From: Bradyrhizobium lablabi
GTDB lineage: Bacteria; Pseudomonadota; Alphaproteobacteria; Rhizobiales; Xanthobacteraceae
Length of the DNA stretch: 64,000 nucleotides
Reading direction: 5' to 3'
Assembly: GCF_018131005.1 (NCBI RefSeq)
Contig: NZ_JAFCJK010000005.1
Span: 543,228-607,227 of the forward strand
Position 1 is the stretch's first letter; each line of letters opens with the position of its first letter. The notes below the pieces were generated by a model, which did no database searches, was not told the DNA's origin, and saw only the letters and a list, made by a program, of their open reading frames with translations. This document shows positions 18,868 through 26,860 of this stretch, one piece after another. The position numbers were made by a program, and so were the translations under genes.

Positions 18868-19178
18868 TGGGGCGGCGTCCGCGTCCGATCCGGGATGCCC
18901 TTGAGTTCGGCTGGCTGGTCGAGCAGGAACGTCTGCAGTCACCCCGCCTCAATCAAGATGCCCTATTCCATAAGGTTCGCCGCGCCGGCCCCCAGCGCTG
19001 GGGCTCGCGCGCCACGATGTACCGGCTGTGGAGTATTTATCGAAAGCAAATGGAGACCCGGCGCCAGCAGCTCGAAGCCGACATGCGGGCGTGGGCCCGA
19101 CGTCCAAGCAAGCTGCTGGAAGTACCCTTGGGCGAAGCCGATACCGGACCCCTCAAGGCGAACGATAAAAATCGATAA
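18867..19178 (+). CDS. Element-borne hypothetical protein, coupled to integrase
   Basis: A 103-aa basic protein beginning MGRRPRPIRDALEFGWL, with no recognised domain. Its ATG overlaps the integrase stop codon, implying translational coupling. A helical, Arg-rich C-terminal half (YRKQMETRRQQLEADM) suggests a DNA-associated or coiled-coil role, but this is only inference. Confidence 0.6.
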   Translation: MGRRPRPIRDALEFGWLVEQERLQSPRLNQDALFHKVRRAGPQRWGSRATMYRLWSIYRKQMETRRQQLEADMRAWARRPSKLLEVPLGEADTGPLKANDKNR

Positions 19179-19320
19179 ATGAGACTAGACCGTCTCTGCG
19201 TGCGCCTCTTCGGTAGCAAGACACCGAATAGATGACACTAGATTCGGAAAGTGACCGACTTTTACTGAGACGGGGATCCGCCGCACCTTTCCGGGGCCAA
19301 CCAACACGAGGTGGTCCCCG

Positions 19321-19554
19321 ATGCCGCACGAACCCCCCGAGCCCGGCTACCTGCTCAATGAACTCGGCTATTTCGACGAGCCCGAGACGGCGGCCGCCCT
19401 CGCTATCACCCCGAAGACGCTGATCGAATATCGCAAGCAGGGTATTGGCCCGGTTCACATCGAGCTGGCGCGCAAGATCATGTATTCGCGCGCGGCGATC
19501 GCGGAATGGCTCGCCGCCGGTGGCACCCGAGCCAGGGAGATTGTCGAGAGCTGA
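19321..19554 (+). CDS. Excisionase/AlpA-like helix-turn-helix protein
   Basis: A 77-aa protein with a MerR/HTH_17-like domain: FDEPETAAALAITPKTLIEY (17-36) forms the first helices and IMYSRAAIAEWLAAGG the wing and terminal helix. Such proteins act as recombination directionality factors or regulators of integrase genes in mobile elements. It is 140 bp downstream of the integrase-coupled gene. The DNA target is unknown. Confidence 0.75.
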   Translation: MPHEPPEPGYLLNELGYFDEPETAAALAITPKTLIEYRKQGIGPVHIELARKIMYSRAAIAEWLAAGGTRAREIVES

Positions 19555-19630
19555 ACGTGAAGGGGTGGCTGTCAGGAACCACCCCTTTCGATTTCTAGCG
19601 ACCCATCACCGCCAAGCGAGGAGTCCGCCC

Positions 19631-20215
19631 GTGCTATATGCCCCCAACGTCAAACCACCGCAAGTCGTCCGCTCCCGTTGTCGGAAGCTGCGCTGCGGCA
19701 GCATCCTCAAAACTCCAACCGCCGATCTCCGTGCTGCATTCTGCTGCGCCGCCTGCGAGCGCGTTCATTACGCCACGCACTGCCAGGTCTGCGACGCGAT
19801 GATCGGCAAGAAGTCGCGGCGCCCGAGTGTCTGCTGGCGCTCGCAATGCCGCCATGAGCTGCAGCGCCACCCCGAGAAGTACCGGCCGCGGATCGGTCAG
19901 AATGCGACAAAAACCGTCGCCGCTACCCACCCAGCGGGGGTGGGTCACAACGCTCAGGAAAATCCAGCAAAATCAACGTCAAAAACGGGCCTCAAAACAG
20001 GTCGAGCCTGCCGCGTTATCGCTGATCCCACGGCCAATCTCCATCCGATCAATTTGTATGACTTCGCGGCCAAGGCGGCGCCGCGGACCGGTCGCTCAGG
20101 GCCTGTTGTGTTCGTACGATCGACACCGCCACGCAACATCATCGGCGGATTCAAGTTCCCAGGCGCGCCCTCGATCGATCGTGTGTTCGGGCCCATCCCG
20201 GCCAAGAAGGACTAG
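19631..20215 (+). CDS. Cys-rich (zinc-finger-like) element protein
   Basis: A 194-aa protein from a GTG start (family and RBS evidence weak). Residues about 14-80 contain repeated Cys pairs: SRCRKLRC, FCCAACERVH, HCQVCDAMIG and CWRSQCRH, which could bind two zinc ions. The C-terminal half is low in complexity and ends VFGPIPAKKD. No known family recognised. It ends 3 bp before the next ATG. A DNA- or RNA-binding role is inferred only from the zinc-finger-like pattern. Confidence 0.55.
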   Translation: MLYAPNVKPPQVVRSRCRKLRCGSILKTPTADLRAAFCCAACERVHYATHCQVCDAMIGKKSRRPSVCWRSQCRHELQRHPEKYRPRIGQNATKTVAATHPAGVGHNAQENPAKSTSKTGLKTGRACRVIADPTANLHPINLYDFAAKAAPRTGRSGPVVFVRSTPPRNIIGGFKFPGAPSIDRVFGPIPAKKD

Positions 20216-20218
20216 CGC

Positions 20219-20410
20219 ATGCGCAAGATCCTCCGCGAACTCCGACGCGAGTTTCCCGACGTCGAGATGCGCACCACCGGCAGCAACCGCTATCGGATCA
20301 TCCTGCCCAACGGGCGCTCGGTGATCGTGTCGAACAAGCCGGGCTGTCAGAGCCTGATGCGCAACGTGCGCGCTGACGTTCGCCGGCAGATGAAAGAGGA
20401 ACCACGATGA
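20219..20410 (+). CDS. Small HicA-like protein
   Basis: A 63-aa protein, MRKILRELRREFPDVEM..., in which RYRIILPNGRSVIVSN resembles the beta-sheet of HicA-type double-stranded-RNA-binding proteins. The catalytic His of HicA toxins is not evident (the R-x-x-G-S-N-R-Y context lacks it) and no HicB partner is adjacent, so a toxin role is not supported. Its stop overlaps the methylase ATG (4 bp). Confidence 0.5.
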   Translation: MRKILRELRREFPDVEMRTTGSNRYRIILPNGRSVIVSNKPGCQSLMRNVRADVRRQMKEEPR

Positions 20411-21291
20411 GCAAACGATTACCCAACAAATTCCCGGAGCGCCCGCTCGATTTCTTCCCGACGCCGGAGAAGGCGTTGTCACCGTTGATTCCGTTTCTAG
20501 CACGCGATCATATCCGCAGGTTTGCCGAGCCGTGTGCCGGCGACAGCGACTTTGTCCGGCATCTCCAGGCGCGCGGGCTGATCTGCGTCTACCATGGCGA
20601 CATCAGGTTCGGACAGGACGCGCTCGAGCGAGCGAGTTACGGTGACATTCACGGCATCATCACCAATCCGCCGCACACCAAAGAGCTGTTACTGCCGCTG
20701 TTGCTGCATCTCCAGAACATCGCGCCGGCATGGCTGCTGCTGACGTCGGACTTCCTCATTAACCAGTACGCGGCGCCGTACCTGAAGCGCTGCTCTGACG
20801 TCGTCGCGATTGGCCGACTGAACTGGGTCAAGGGCACGGAGCAATCCGGTTACGACAATTTCGTTTGGGCTCGCTTCGACATTAATCACCGTGGCAACAC
20901 TGCCCTTCATAATGATCGCGACGTGTGCGCGCCGATGTCAGATCCGCTGACGCATAACCCGCCAAGCGTGCGCCATTCCCGGCAGGCGACACGCGGTCTC
21001 CCGATCTGCCGGCGCAAACCTGGAGGACACGATGTCAGAGAAGTCCAACGAGAAGCCGAAGCCGGAATTCCGAGTCATCAAGCCGACTTTCTCGGAGCGA
21101 TTCAAATCGAAGAACGCGCCCAGCATCTCCGGCGTCGAGACGCTGCTAACGGCGCTGCCGATCCTCAAGATCGGCGATGTCAACGATTGGACCCGGCTGC
21201 ATCCGTCCGAGGACGAGTACTGGACTCCGGAGCTTTGCGCCGTGTCGGTGCCGATCAAGGGCACGAAGCGCGACATGCTGCATCTGATTGA
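20407..21291 (+). CDS. Adenine-specific DNA methyltransferase-like protein with out-of-register 3' end
   Basis: A 294-aa frame. AEPCAGD (40-46) is the SAM-binding motif and ITNPPH (85-90) the catalytic N-P-P-x motif of N6-adenine or amino methyltransferases found in phages and islands. The domain looks complete by about residue 165 (DNFVWARFDINHRG). Beyond residue 208 it overlaps the next gene (start 21032) by 260 bp and the sequence becomes Arg/Ala/Asp-rich like a shadow frame. The natural stop has probably been lost, so the real functional end is likely near 20900-21000. Confidence 0.7.
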   Translation: MSKRLPNKFPERPLDFFPTPEKALSPLIPFLARDHIRRFAEPCAGDSDFVRHLQARGLICVYHGDIRFGQDALERASYGDIHGIITNPPHTKELLLPLLLHLQNIAPAWLLLTSDFLINQYAAPYLKRCSDVVAIGRLNWVKGTEQSGYDNFVWARFDINHRGNTALHNDRDVCAPMSDPLTHNPPSVRHSRQATRGLPICRRKPGGHDVREVQREAEAGIPSHQADFLGAIQIEERAQHLRRRDAANGAADPQDRRCQRLDPAASVRGRVLDSGALRRVGADQGHEARHAASD

Positions 21292-21667
21292 TGACGACCT
21301 CGCGGTGCAATACCTGCCGGCGAAGAAGATCAAACGCAATCGCCTGGCGCTGGCATGTAAGCCCCACGACGTGTTCTTCTTCTGCATTGTGCCGAGCCAG
21401 AACCTCGACAACGCCTGGAATGCTGACGCACTCACCGCCTGCAACCGCGCGCAAACATACTGGTTGCAGGCGATGTCACGACGCTCCGAGAATGCCGAGG
21501 GCTACGAGATCAAGTTCGCGCTGGATCAGGATGCCTTCCCGGCGCCGAAATGGCCGACGCGTTCACTCGACGAGTTGCTGGAAGTTACGTTCCGGGAAGC
21601 CAACATCGATCACGACCATCACCCCGGCCTGCTGCGTTTGATCGGAGCCAAGCAGGATCTGGCATAA
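21032..21667 (+). CDS. Conserved partner of element DNA polymerase, function unknown
   Basis: A 211-aa acidic-to-neutral protein, MSEKSNEKPKPEFRV..., without signal peptide or membrane segments. It ends directly before the polymerase ATG (TAA then ATG), so the two are co-translated. The middle region (DLAVQYLPAKKIKRNRLALA and HDVFFFCIVPSQN) looks like a compact beta-rich domain. Adjacency to a DNA polymerase makes a single-strand-binding or processivity role possible, but no family was recognised. Confidence 0.65.
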   Translation: MSEKSNEKPKPEFRVIKPTFSERFKSKNAPSISGVETLLTALPILKIGDVNDWTRLHPSEDEYWTPELCAVSVPIKGTKRDMLHLIDDDLAVQYLPAKKIKRNRLALACKPHDVFFFCIVPSQNLDNAWNADALTACNRAQTYWLQAMSRRSENAEGYEIKFALDQDAFPAPKWPTRSLDELLEVTFREANIDHDHHPGLLRLIGAKQDLA

Positions 21668-23488
21668 ATGGCGAAGCGGGGCAGGTATTTCCGCCGCACG
21701 ATCGTCCTCGATTTCGAGTATGAGATCGAGGACGGCGGTCTGCCGAACGTGCTCTGCCTGGTCGCCTATATCCTCGACTGCAATTTGCAGCACATCGAGA
21801 TCGTCCGGCGCTGGTGCGGCGAGTTCGGCACCTCGCCGCCGTTTCCGATCGACGACGACACGCTGGTAGTGGGCTATTCGTTGTGGGCGGAAATGCTCTG
21901 CTTCATGCAGCTCGGCTGGTGCTTCCCGGTTTACGTCTACGACCTGCACACCGCCTATCTCGCGGTTAGCAACATCCTGCTGCCCTATGATCCCGAGACG
22001 AAACGCATCAAGCCGCGCAAGGGCCTGTCCTATGCCTGCTGTGCCTATGGCATCGACGGTTGGGAGAGCATCGACAAGCCGGACATTGCCAAGGCGATCG
22101 GTGAGGGCCGCTGGCGTGAATACGGCCAGCCGGCGGTGTTCGACTATTGCGAAGAAGACGTTCGCAACTCTGCCGAGCTGTTGCGGCGCCAGCTCACCGG
22201 CTATCGCCATTTCGTGCCGATCGATCCGCAGTTGGTGATGCACTGGAGCACCTACAGCGCAAAGACGATCGCGAGGATCCAGGCCAAGGGTATGCCGATC
22301 GACATGACGACATGGAATCTCGTGCAGGAGAACAAGGCGCGAGTGGTCGCCGCGCTGATTGCGCGGTTCGATCCGAGCCAGGGCAGCGAAGATCCGATCT
22401 ATTCTTCCGAGGGAGAATTCAGCAGCTGGCAGTTCGAACGCTGGCTGGTCTACGCCGCCGTTACCTACTGGCCGCGGCTGGAATCCGGCGCGCTACAACT
22501 CGACGGCGACGCCTTCCGGATGATGTATGGCGCGCATCCGGCGATCGAGGGTCTGCACGCGCTGCGCGACAGCCTCAGCGTCATCACCCGCGCCCGGATT
22601 CCGATCGGACCAGACGGCCGCAACCGTCCAAGTTTGTTTCCGTTCGGGACGACGACGGGACGCAATGCGCAGAGCAAGTCGCTCTACAACGCGCACGCCG
22701 CGATGCGGTCATTCATGAAGTTTTCCTCCGACAAGATCGGGCTTTATCCCGATTGGCGAACGCAGGAAGTCGGGATTGCGGCAGCGCGCAGCGGCGATCC
22801 GATGCTGGCCACGGACTATCTGGCCGGCGATATCTACCATGCGTTGGCGGTGATGTGCGGCCTGACCAACCTCGACGCCAGGAGCTGGAAGGCCACCGAC
22901 GAAGGCAAGGAACAGCGCCAGCGCATGAAGGCGCTGCAACTCGGCATCAATTACGGGATGAGCGTTCCCTCGCTGGCGCGCGGACTCGGCCGGCACCCGA
23001 TCATCGGCAGCGAGGTGATCATCCGGCACCAGCAACGCTATCCGACATTCTGGAAGTGGCGCGCCAACATGCTCGAACGCGCCACGCTGGAGCGCGTGAT
23101 CACCTCCGAGTTCGACGGCTGGCCGCTGCATCTCAGCCACTCGCCGAACAAGCGCGCGTTGTACAATTTCCCAATGCAGAGCGGCGGCGCCTCGATGCTG
23201 CGGTTGGCCGCCAATCGATTGTGCGATGCCGACCTGGTGCCAATCATGCTGGTGCACGACGGCATCCTGTTCGAGCTCGACAACGAGGAGCAGGTCGAGC
23301 ACGCCAAGGAGATCATGCGCGCCGCCGGCAGGGAAGTCTGCGCCGGACTCGAGATCGGGGTCGACGAGGACCAGAAGCTGATCGGCGGCGCGCGCTATCG
23401 CGACAAGCGGCCGCTGGCGGTCAAGATGTGGGCGACGGTGATGGAGACTTTGGCCGAGATCGGTGCGCTGACAAAGGCGGCGACATGA
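21668..23488 (+). CDS. Family-A DNA polymerase with 3'-5' exonuclease-like domain
   Basis: A 606-aa polymerase. Exonuclease motif I is IVLDFEYE (Asp15, Glu17) and motif III VFDYCEEDV (Asp164). Polymerase motif A is LYPDWRTQEV (Asp362, Glu367), motif B RQRMKALQLGINYG (Arg417, Lys421, Tyr429) and motif C MLVHDGILFEL (His530, Asp531). Motif C has Gly532 where Pol I-type enzymes have Glu, with Glu536 nearby. The N-terminal 5' nuclease of cellular Pol I is absent. This is a phage/mobile-element type replicative or repair polymerase. It is coupled to the preceding 211-aa gene and overlaps the next small ATG. Confidence 0.92.
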   Translation: MAKRGRYFRRTIVLDFEYEIEDGGLPNVLCLVAYILDCNLQHIEIVRRWCGEFGTSPPFPIDDDTLVVGYSLWAEMLCFMQLGWCFPVYVYDLHTAYLAVSNILLPYDPETKRIKPRKGLSYACCAYGIDGWESIDKPDIAKAIGEGRWREYGQPAVFDYCEEDVRNSAELLRRQLTGYRHFVPIDPQLVMHWSTYSAKTIARIQAKGMPIDMTTWNLVQENKARVVAALIARFDPSQGSEDPIYSSEGEFSSWQFERWLVYAAVTYWPRLESGALQLDGDAFRMMYGAHPAIEGLHALRDSLSVITRARIPIGPDGRNRPSLFPFGTTTGRNAQSKSLYNAHAAMRSFMKFSSDKIGLYPDWRTQEVGIAAARSGDPMLATDYLAGDIYHALAVMCGLTNLDARSWKATDEGKEQRQRMKALQLGINYGMSVPSLARGLGRHPIIGSEVIIRHQQRYPTFWKWRANMLERATLERVITSEFDGWPLHLSHSPNKRALYNFPMQSGGASMLRLAANRLCDADLVPIMLVHDGILFELDNEEQVEHAKEIMRAAGREVCAGLEIGVDEDQKLIGGARYRDKRPLAVKMWATVMETLAEIGALTKAAT

Positions 23489-23616
23489 TGCGGAGCACGG
23501 TGCGGAAAGCGGCGCATGGCGTGGCGCTTCGGCTGGTGCGTGCGCTCGGGCGGTGGGCGGATCGGTTCAACAGTTGGGCCGCCCGGCTTTTCGTGGCGAC
23601 GAACGAGTGGCGGTGA
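23485..23616 (+). CDS. Small basic protein, coupled to polymerase gene
   Basis: A 43-aa frame whose ATG overlaps the polymerase stop (ATGA). It is rich in Arg and Ala, amphipathic, and ends VATNEWR. No homology recognised; coding status is inferred from the tight spacing only. Confidence 0.35.
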   Translation: MMRSTVRKAAHGVALRLVRALGRWADRFNSWAARLFVATNEWR

Positions 23617-23617
23617 A

Positions 23618-24007
23618 ATGCACGGAAAGCAAAGCTTCTCGGAGCGGTTCCGCAGCAAGCCCGAGAACGCGGCGAAGGCGGCGGCCGAGACGGCCGCTCG
23701 CACGAAATCTCGCGTCAAGCGCTCGGACCACTATTACGTCAAGCTGCACATCGCTCACCTCGTTCAGCTGATCGAGATGCGGGACCCGGTCGCGTTCATG
23801 CTGTTCGACATACTGCTGGGGGAAAGCTTTGCCCGCCGCGGTCAGCCATTCGAGCTTCCAATCCACGCCTTGCGGCAAATGCCAGGACTGCGAAGCAGGA
23901 CGCGGCTGCGGTCCCGACTGCGCGACCTGGAACGGCGGGGCCTGATCTCGATCTTGGCCCGCGGTGCGCCCCGGCCCATGCTGATCAAGGTGCCATTGAG
24001 CCTCTAG
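23618..24007 (+). CDS. Winged-helix-like element protein
   Basis: A 129-aa protein with a disordered basic N-terminus (about 1-40), then DHYYVKLHIAHLVQLIE and ALRQMPGLRSRTRLRSRLRDLERRGLI, which fit a winged helix with a recognition helix and beta-hairpin (ISILARGAPRPMLIKVPL). This layout resembles plasmid/phage replication or partition regulators. Start at 23618 follows the small coupled gene by 1 bp. The stop codon lies inside an inverted repeat. No catalytic motif. Confidence 0.6.
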   Translation: MHGKQSFSERFRSKPENAAKAAAETAARTKSRVKRSDHYYVKLHIAHLVQLIEMRDPVAFMLFDILLGESFARRGQPFELPIHALRQMPGLRSRTRLRSRLRDLERRGLISILARGAPRPMLIKVPLSL

Positions 24008-24035
24008 CGGCTCATCATTGAGCCGCCAGAGGCTC
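23998..24035. terminator. 17-bp-arm hairpin spanning the stop codon
   Basis: Arms 23998-24014 (GAGCCTCTAGCGGCTCA) and 24019-24035 are complementary at 16 of 17 positions around a 4-nt TCAT loop. The left arm contains the last codons and TAG stop of the winged-helix gene. It could terminate transcription or be a protein-binding site. Confidence 0.6.
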
Positions 24036-24174
24036 ATTAGATTGAGCCGGAATTACAAAGAAAACCGCTGCGGCACAGGTACTTCTCGGGTTTGGCGACA
24101 AGCCGTCCCTTCTCTTATTTCTCTTATAAATCTATATGAATCCTTTATCTTGGTAGAGGGTAGGAACCCCACCT

Positions 24175-24396
24175 ATGGCCAGGCTAATTCCGCGATATCC
24201 GGCGCGTGAATGGGTGCGGTTGTGCGCGCTGTACTTTCCGGAAGAGCGCCGGCACGAGTTCACATCGGAGCCTTGGGACGGTGTCAACTTCCGGCATTTC
24301 CAGGATCCAAGGGTCGTCTGCATCGAGCATTTCCAGTCCGAGGATCGGCCAATGTCGCCGGTTGGCCGGAAGCCAGGCCGAAAGCCGGCGGCGTGA
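24175..24396 (+). CDS. Small element hypothetical protein
   Basis: A 73-aa frame starting MARLIPRYPAREWVRLCALYFPEERR and ending VGRKPGRKPAA. It has Trp/Phe-rich hydrophobic positions and a basic tail. No known domain. The upstream 140 bp is AT-rich relative to the surroundings (TTCTCTTATTTCTCTTATAA) and may contain a promoter. Confidence 0.45.
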   Translation: MARLIPRYPAREWVRLCALYFPEERRHEFTSEPWDGVNFRHFQDPRVVCIEHFQSEDRPMSPVGRKPGRKPAA

Positions 24397-24635
24397 GGTG
24401 TATTTCGGTCTGGTGCCATTGTGGCGCAGTCCGGTTGTGCTGCCGGGCAAATAACAACGCGGGCCGGAGCCATAGGTTGGCGCGGTCGAGGCTATCGTGG
24501 GAATGATCAAAGGCGTAACTTCGCGTTGTTTCCGGGCGACTAAAGTCACGGTGCTCAATGGAACAGCGACCGCGCAACACCAACGGCACGTTAAGGGCGT
24601 GGTGAGTTTCCGCAGACAATGGGATTCAATTTGGT

Positions 24636-25106
24636 ATGCCAAATGTTTCCGACGCGCTCGAACTGCCGCGCCTGCACGAGCCCCAACCGGGCCAGCGCAA
24701 GCCGAAACCTGGCACGTTTGGCAGTGAGCGGCGGTCTCCCGGACGCACTCGGGGCAGCGGAAACAAAATTCCCCGCGACTTGAAGGTTGCAATCGTCGAC
24801 GCCGCTTCAGCCTATGGCAGCGATGGCAAAGGCAAGGGCGGTCTAGTCGGCTATTGTTACTTTCTCGCTGCGCGACATCCGAAAGCATTTTGCGGCCTGC
24901 TTGGAAGAACGCTGCCGTTAACGGTCGATGGTCACATTGCCAGTACGGTCACGCAGATCGGCATCGTCAGCATTCCCGCGGATCATTATCTCGCGCCGGA
25001 CGAAGTCGCGAAGGTGTTGCAGCCGTCGTTGCAGATCGAGGGCGAGGCGATCGGGGGCGAAAACTCAGCCGAGCCCGAGCCGGCGGAATCCGACGGTGTG
25101 AGGTAA
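24636..25106 (+). CDS. Phage/island hypothetical protein
   Basis: A 156-aa protein. The segment RTRGSGNKIPRDLKVAIVDA (about 37-56) resembles the N-terminus of proteins found near phage packaging genes (G-x-x-N-K-x-P-R-D-L-K-x-A-I), but no terminase or portal gene is nearby. The region GGLVGYCYFLAARHPKAFCGLLGRTLPL looks like a small helical domain. Function unknown. Confidence 0.6.
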   Translation: MPNVSDALELPRLHEPQPGQRKPKPGTFGSERRSPGRTRGSGNKIPRDLKVAIVDAASAYGSDGKGKGGLVGYCYFLAARHPKAFCGLLGRTLPLTVDGHIASTVTQIGIVSIPADHYLAPDEVAKVLQPSLQIEGEAIGGENSAEPEPAESDGVR

Positions 25107-25200
25107 ATCGCGTCCGTCAATCCTGCCTAACGACGGGATCGACAGCGGCCGTCGGCATCGCGGATGTACCGGTGCCGGCGGCCGCGAGTACAGCTAGATC

Positions 25201-25746
25201 TCAGACCAGCCGACTGATCAGGCTGTGATGGACGTTGTAGCTCCGCGCAATCGCGGTTACCGACTCCCCGGCATGGCGCCGCGCGAGGGCCTCGTGGCGT
25301 TGGTGATGCGTCAGTTTCGCCGGCCGGCCGAACACCACCCCTTGCGCCAATGCGCGCTGACGGCCTTCCCCGGTGCGCTGGACGATCAGCTCGCGCTCGA
25401 ACTCCGCAATACCGGCGAGCACGGTCAGGATCAGCCTGCCGTGCGCGTTGGTGGTGTCGGCCCAGGTTTCCTTCAGCGACTTGAATGAAACTCCTGCATC
25501 ATTGAGCTGTCCGACGAGGTTCAGGAGGTCGCGCGATGATCGCGCCAATCGATCAAGACGCGTCACGATCAGCGTGTCGCCTTCGCCCATCGCCTTGAGC
25601 ACACGCTCCAGCTCCGCGCGCTCGCGGTTCTTGCCGCTGATCTTTTCCTGAAAAATCTTCCTGGCTCCGGCGGCCTTCAGCTCCGCGAGCTGGGCTTCGA
25701 GCGATTGCCCGTTCGAAGAGACGCGGGCATAGCCGTAGACGGTCAT
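25201..25746 (-). CDS. Serine recombinase (resolvase/invertase family)
   Basis: A 181-aa small serine recombinase. YGYARVSSNGQSLEAQ (about 4-19) contains the catalytic Ser, TRLDRLARSSRDLLN (about 63-77) the conserved Arg cluster, and the C-terminus (ALARRHAGESVTAIARSYNVHHSLISRL) is a helix-turn-helix DNA-binding domain. The ATG at 25746 follows the family start MTVYGYARVS. The upstream region holds repeated TTCGCACC sites. It could resolve multimers or invert a segment of the element. Confidence 0.92.
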   Translation of the reverse strand: MTVYGYARVSSNGQSLEAQLAELKAAGARKIFQEKISGKNRERAELERVLKAMGEGDTLIVTRLDRLARSSRDLLNLVGQLNDAGVSFKSLKETWADTTNAHGRLILTVLAGIAEFERELIVQRTGEGRQRALAQGVVFGRPAKLTHHQRHEALARRHAGESVTAIARSYNVHHSLISRLV

Positions 25747-25759
25747 TTTGAGCTCTCCA

Positions 25760-25840
25760 TTCGCACCTAACTTTCGCACCAAAATAACACTTGTTATTCA
25801 GTGGTCAATAGTTTGGTGCGAAAGTTATAAGTTTCGCACC
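25760..25840. promoter_or_regulatory. Repeated TTCGCACC motif and 15-bp inverted repeat upstream of the recombinase gene
   Basis: TTCGCACC occurs at 25760, 25773 and 25833, and its complement GGTGCGAA at 25815. AACTTTCGCACCAAA (25769-25783) and TTTGGTGCGAAAGTT (25812-25826) are perfect 15-nt inverted arms around an AT-rich 28-nt spacer. The site begins 14 bp before the recombinase start, as expected for a res/crossover site or autoregulatory operator. The rest of 25841-26104 shows no gene; a run of ten G lies at about 25893-25902. Confidence 0.7.
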
Positions 25841-26104
25841 AGCACGAGTTGCTTCCTCGGGCGGCGCAAGCCTGAAATGACGAGAGAGTCCCCGGGGGGG
25901 GGGTGGTTGCACATCCAGGCTCCTCAACCATCGGTGGCGCCACCCTCCCGAAGTCTCCGGCATGTCCTGCTGGTACGCGCTACGTCACACGAAAAGCCTC
26001 GGCCAATATTTTCCACGATTTGCCGACACTGGCCGGCGGCGGCGAGGCCCCTTTTGCCCGCGCCCCATTCGGTGTGGCATACCAATCAAGCTCCGATGGT
26101 CAGT

Positions 26105-26860
26105 TCAGCGGCGCTGCGGAGCGCCCATTTTTTCGATGATTGCATCAACCACGTTCTGCGCATACCCGCGCGAGATCCGGTCGGCCGCAATGACACGCTC
26201 TGCGAGCCGGTTGGGCTCCCAATCGAACAACCATTGCTCGACCGGGTCTTTCATCCGGCTCGGCTCCGGCACGGCCGGCTCGGGATCTTTAAGGCGATCG
26301 AAATGAGCCGCCGGGGCCTCGCGGTCCCACGCGTTGTTGATCTCGGCACGGCGCCGAGCCGCCCGCAAGTCATTCGGGTGAGGTTGCGCGTTTGTCGCTG
26401 GTTCATCGCCCAGAAGTTTGTAGCCCATGCGAGGCGGCTCGGTCCCGAGGCTGACTGATCTTATCGCCCGCACCGCTTCCGCGACGTCCCTGTGGCTAAC
26501 GTGATCGCCTTGCTGTGCGCGTGCCAGCATTTGCTCGCGGACTGAATTCGGCATTGACCTGGTTGCGAGCGCATAGAGCGCCTTGGCATCGATGGCCAAA
26601 TCCGCAACAGTTGCGGATTTGCCAGACAGCATCCCGTGGACCGATATGAAATTTTGGGCGGTGCGTTCGCTCCACCCGAACTCGCGCGCAAGCAATGGCA
26701 GCCATTGGCCGTGACCGAGCTGCGCCTTGCACTCGGTTAGCAGCCGCCCAATTTCGACAATGTCGCCGACGACGCGCTTGCCGCGCGTCCGAATTTCATC
26801 GGCGCTTCTGCGCAGGAAAGCTTCGCGCGCTGTCAAAGTCACGGTACAATAAGTTGTCAT
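26105..26860 (-). CDS. DUF3102-type protein
   Basis: A 251-aa protein. IVEIGRLLTECKAQLGHGQW (about 34-53) followed by REFGWSERTAQNFISV matches the DUF3102 pattern, a helical domain seen in plasmid and island proteins related to ParB-like/KorB-like DNA-binding helices. The remainder (residues about 130-250) is charged and ends EKMGAPQRR. The start at 26860 (MTTYCTVTLTAREAF) is chosen because homology starts there. It is on the same strand as the serine recombinase, 358 bp upstream. Role in replication or regulation is inferred. Confidence 0.7.
   Translation of the reverse strand: MTTYCTVTLTAREAFLRRSADEIRTRGKRVVGDIVEIGRLLTECKAQLGHGQWLPLLAREFGWSERTAQNFISVHGMLSGKSATVADLAIDAKALYALATRSMPNSVREQMLARAQQGDHVSHRDVAEAVRAIRSVSLGTEPPRMGYKLLGDEPATNAQPHPNDLRAARRRAEINNAWDREAPAAHFDRLKDPEPAVPEPSRMKDPVEQWLFDWEPNRLAERVIAADRISRGYAQNVVDAIIEKMGAPQRR

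Noticed and set aside
20219..20410. HicA toxin candidate
   Set aside because: No HicB partner and no catalytic His in the expected place; kept only as a HicA-like small protein.
22147..23484. Long frame overlapping the DNA polymerase
   Set aside because: Arg-rich shadow of the polymerase; only its last 43 codons from 23485 have coupled-gene spacing and are listed.
24184..24888. A 234-codon minus-strand frame
   Set aside because: Runs antisense through two plausible element genes and shows no domain or ribosome-binding site.
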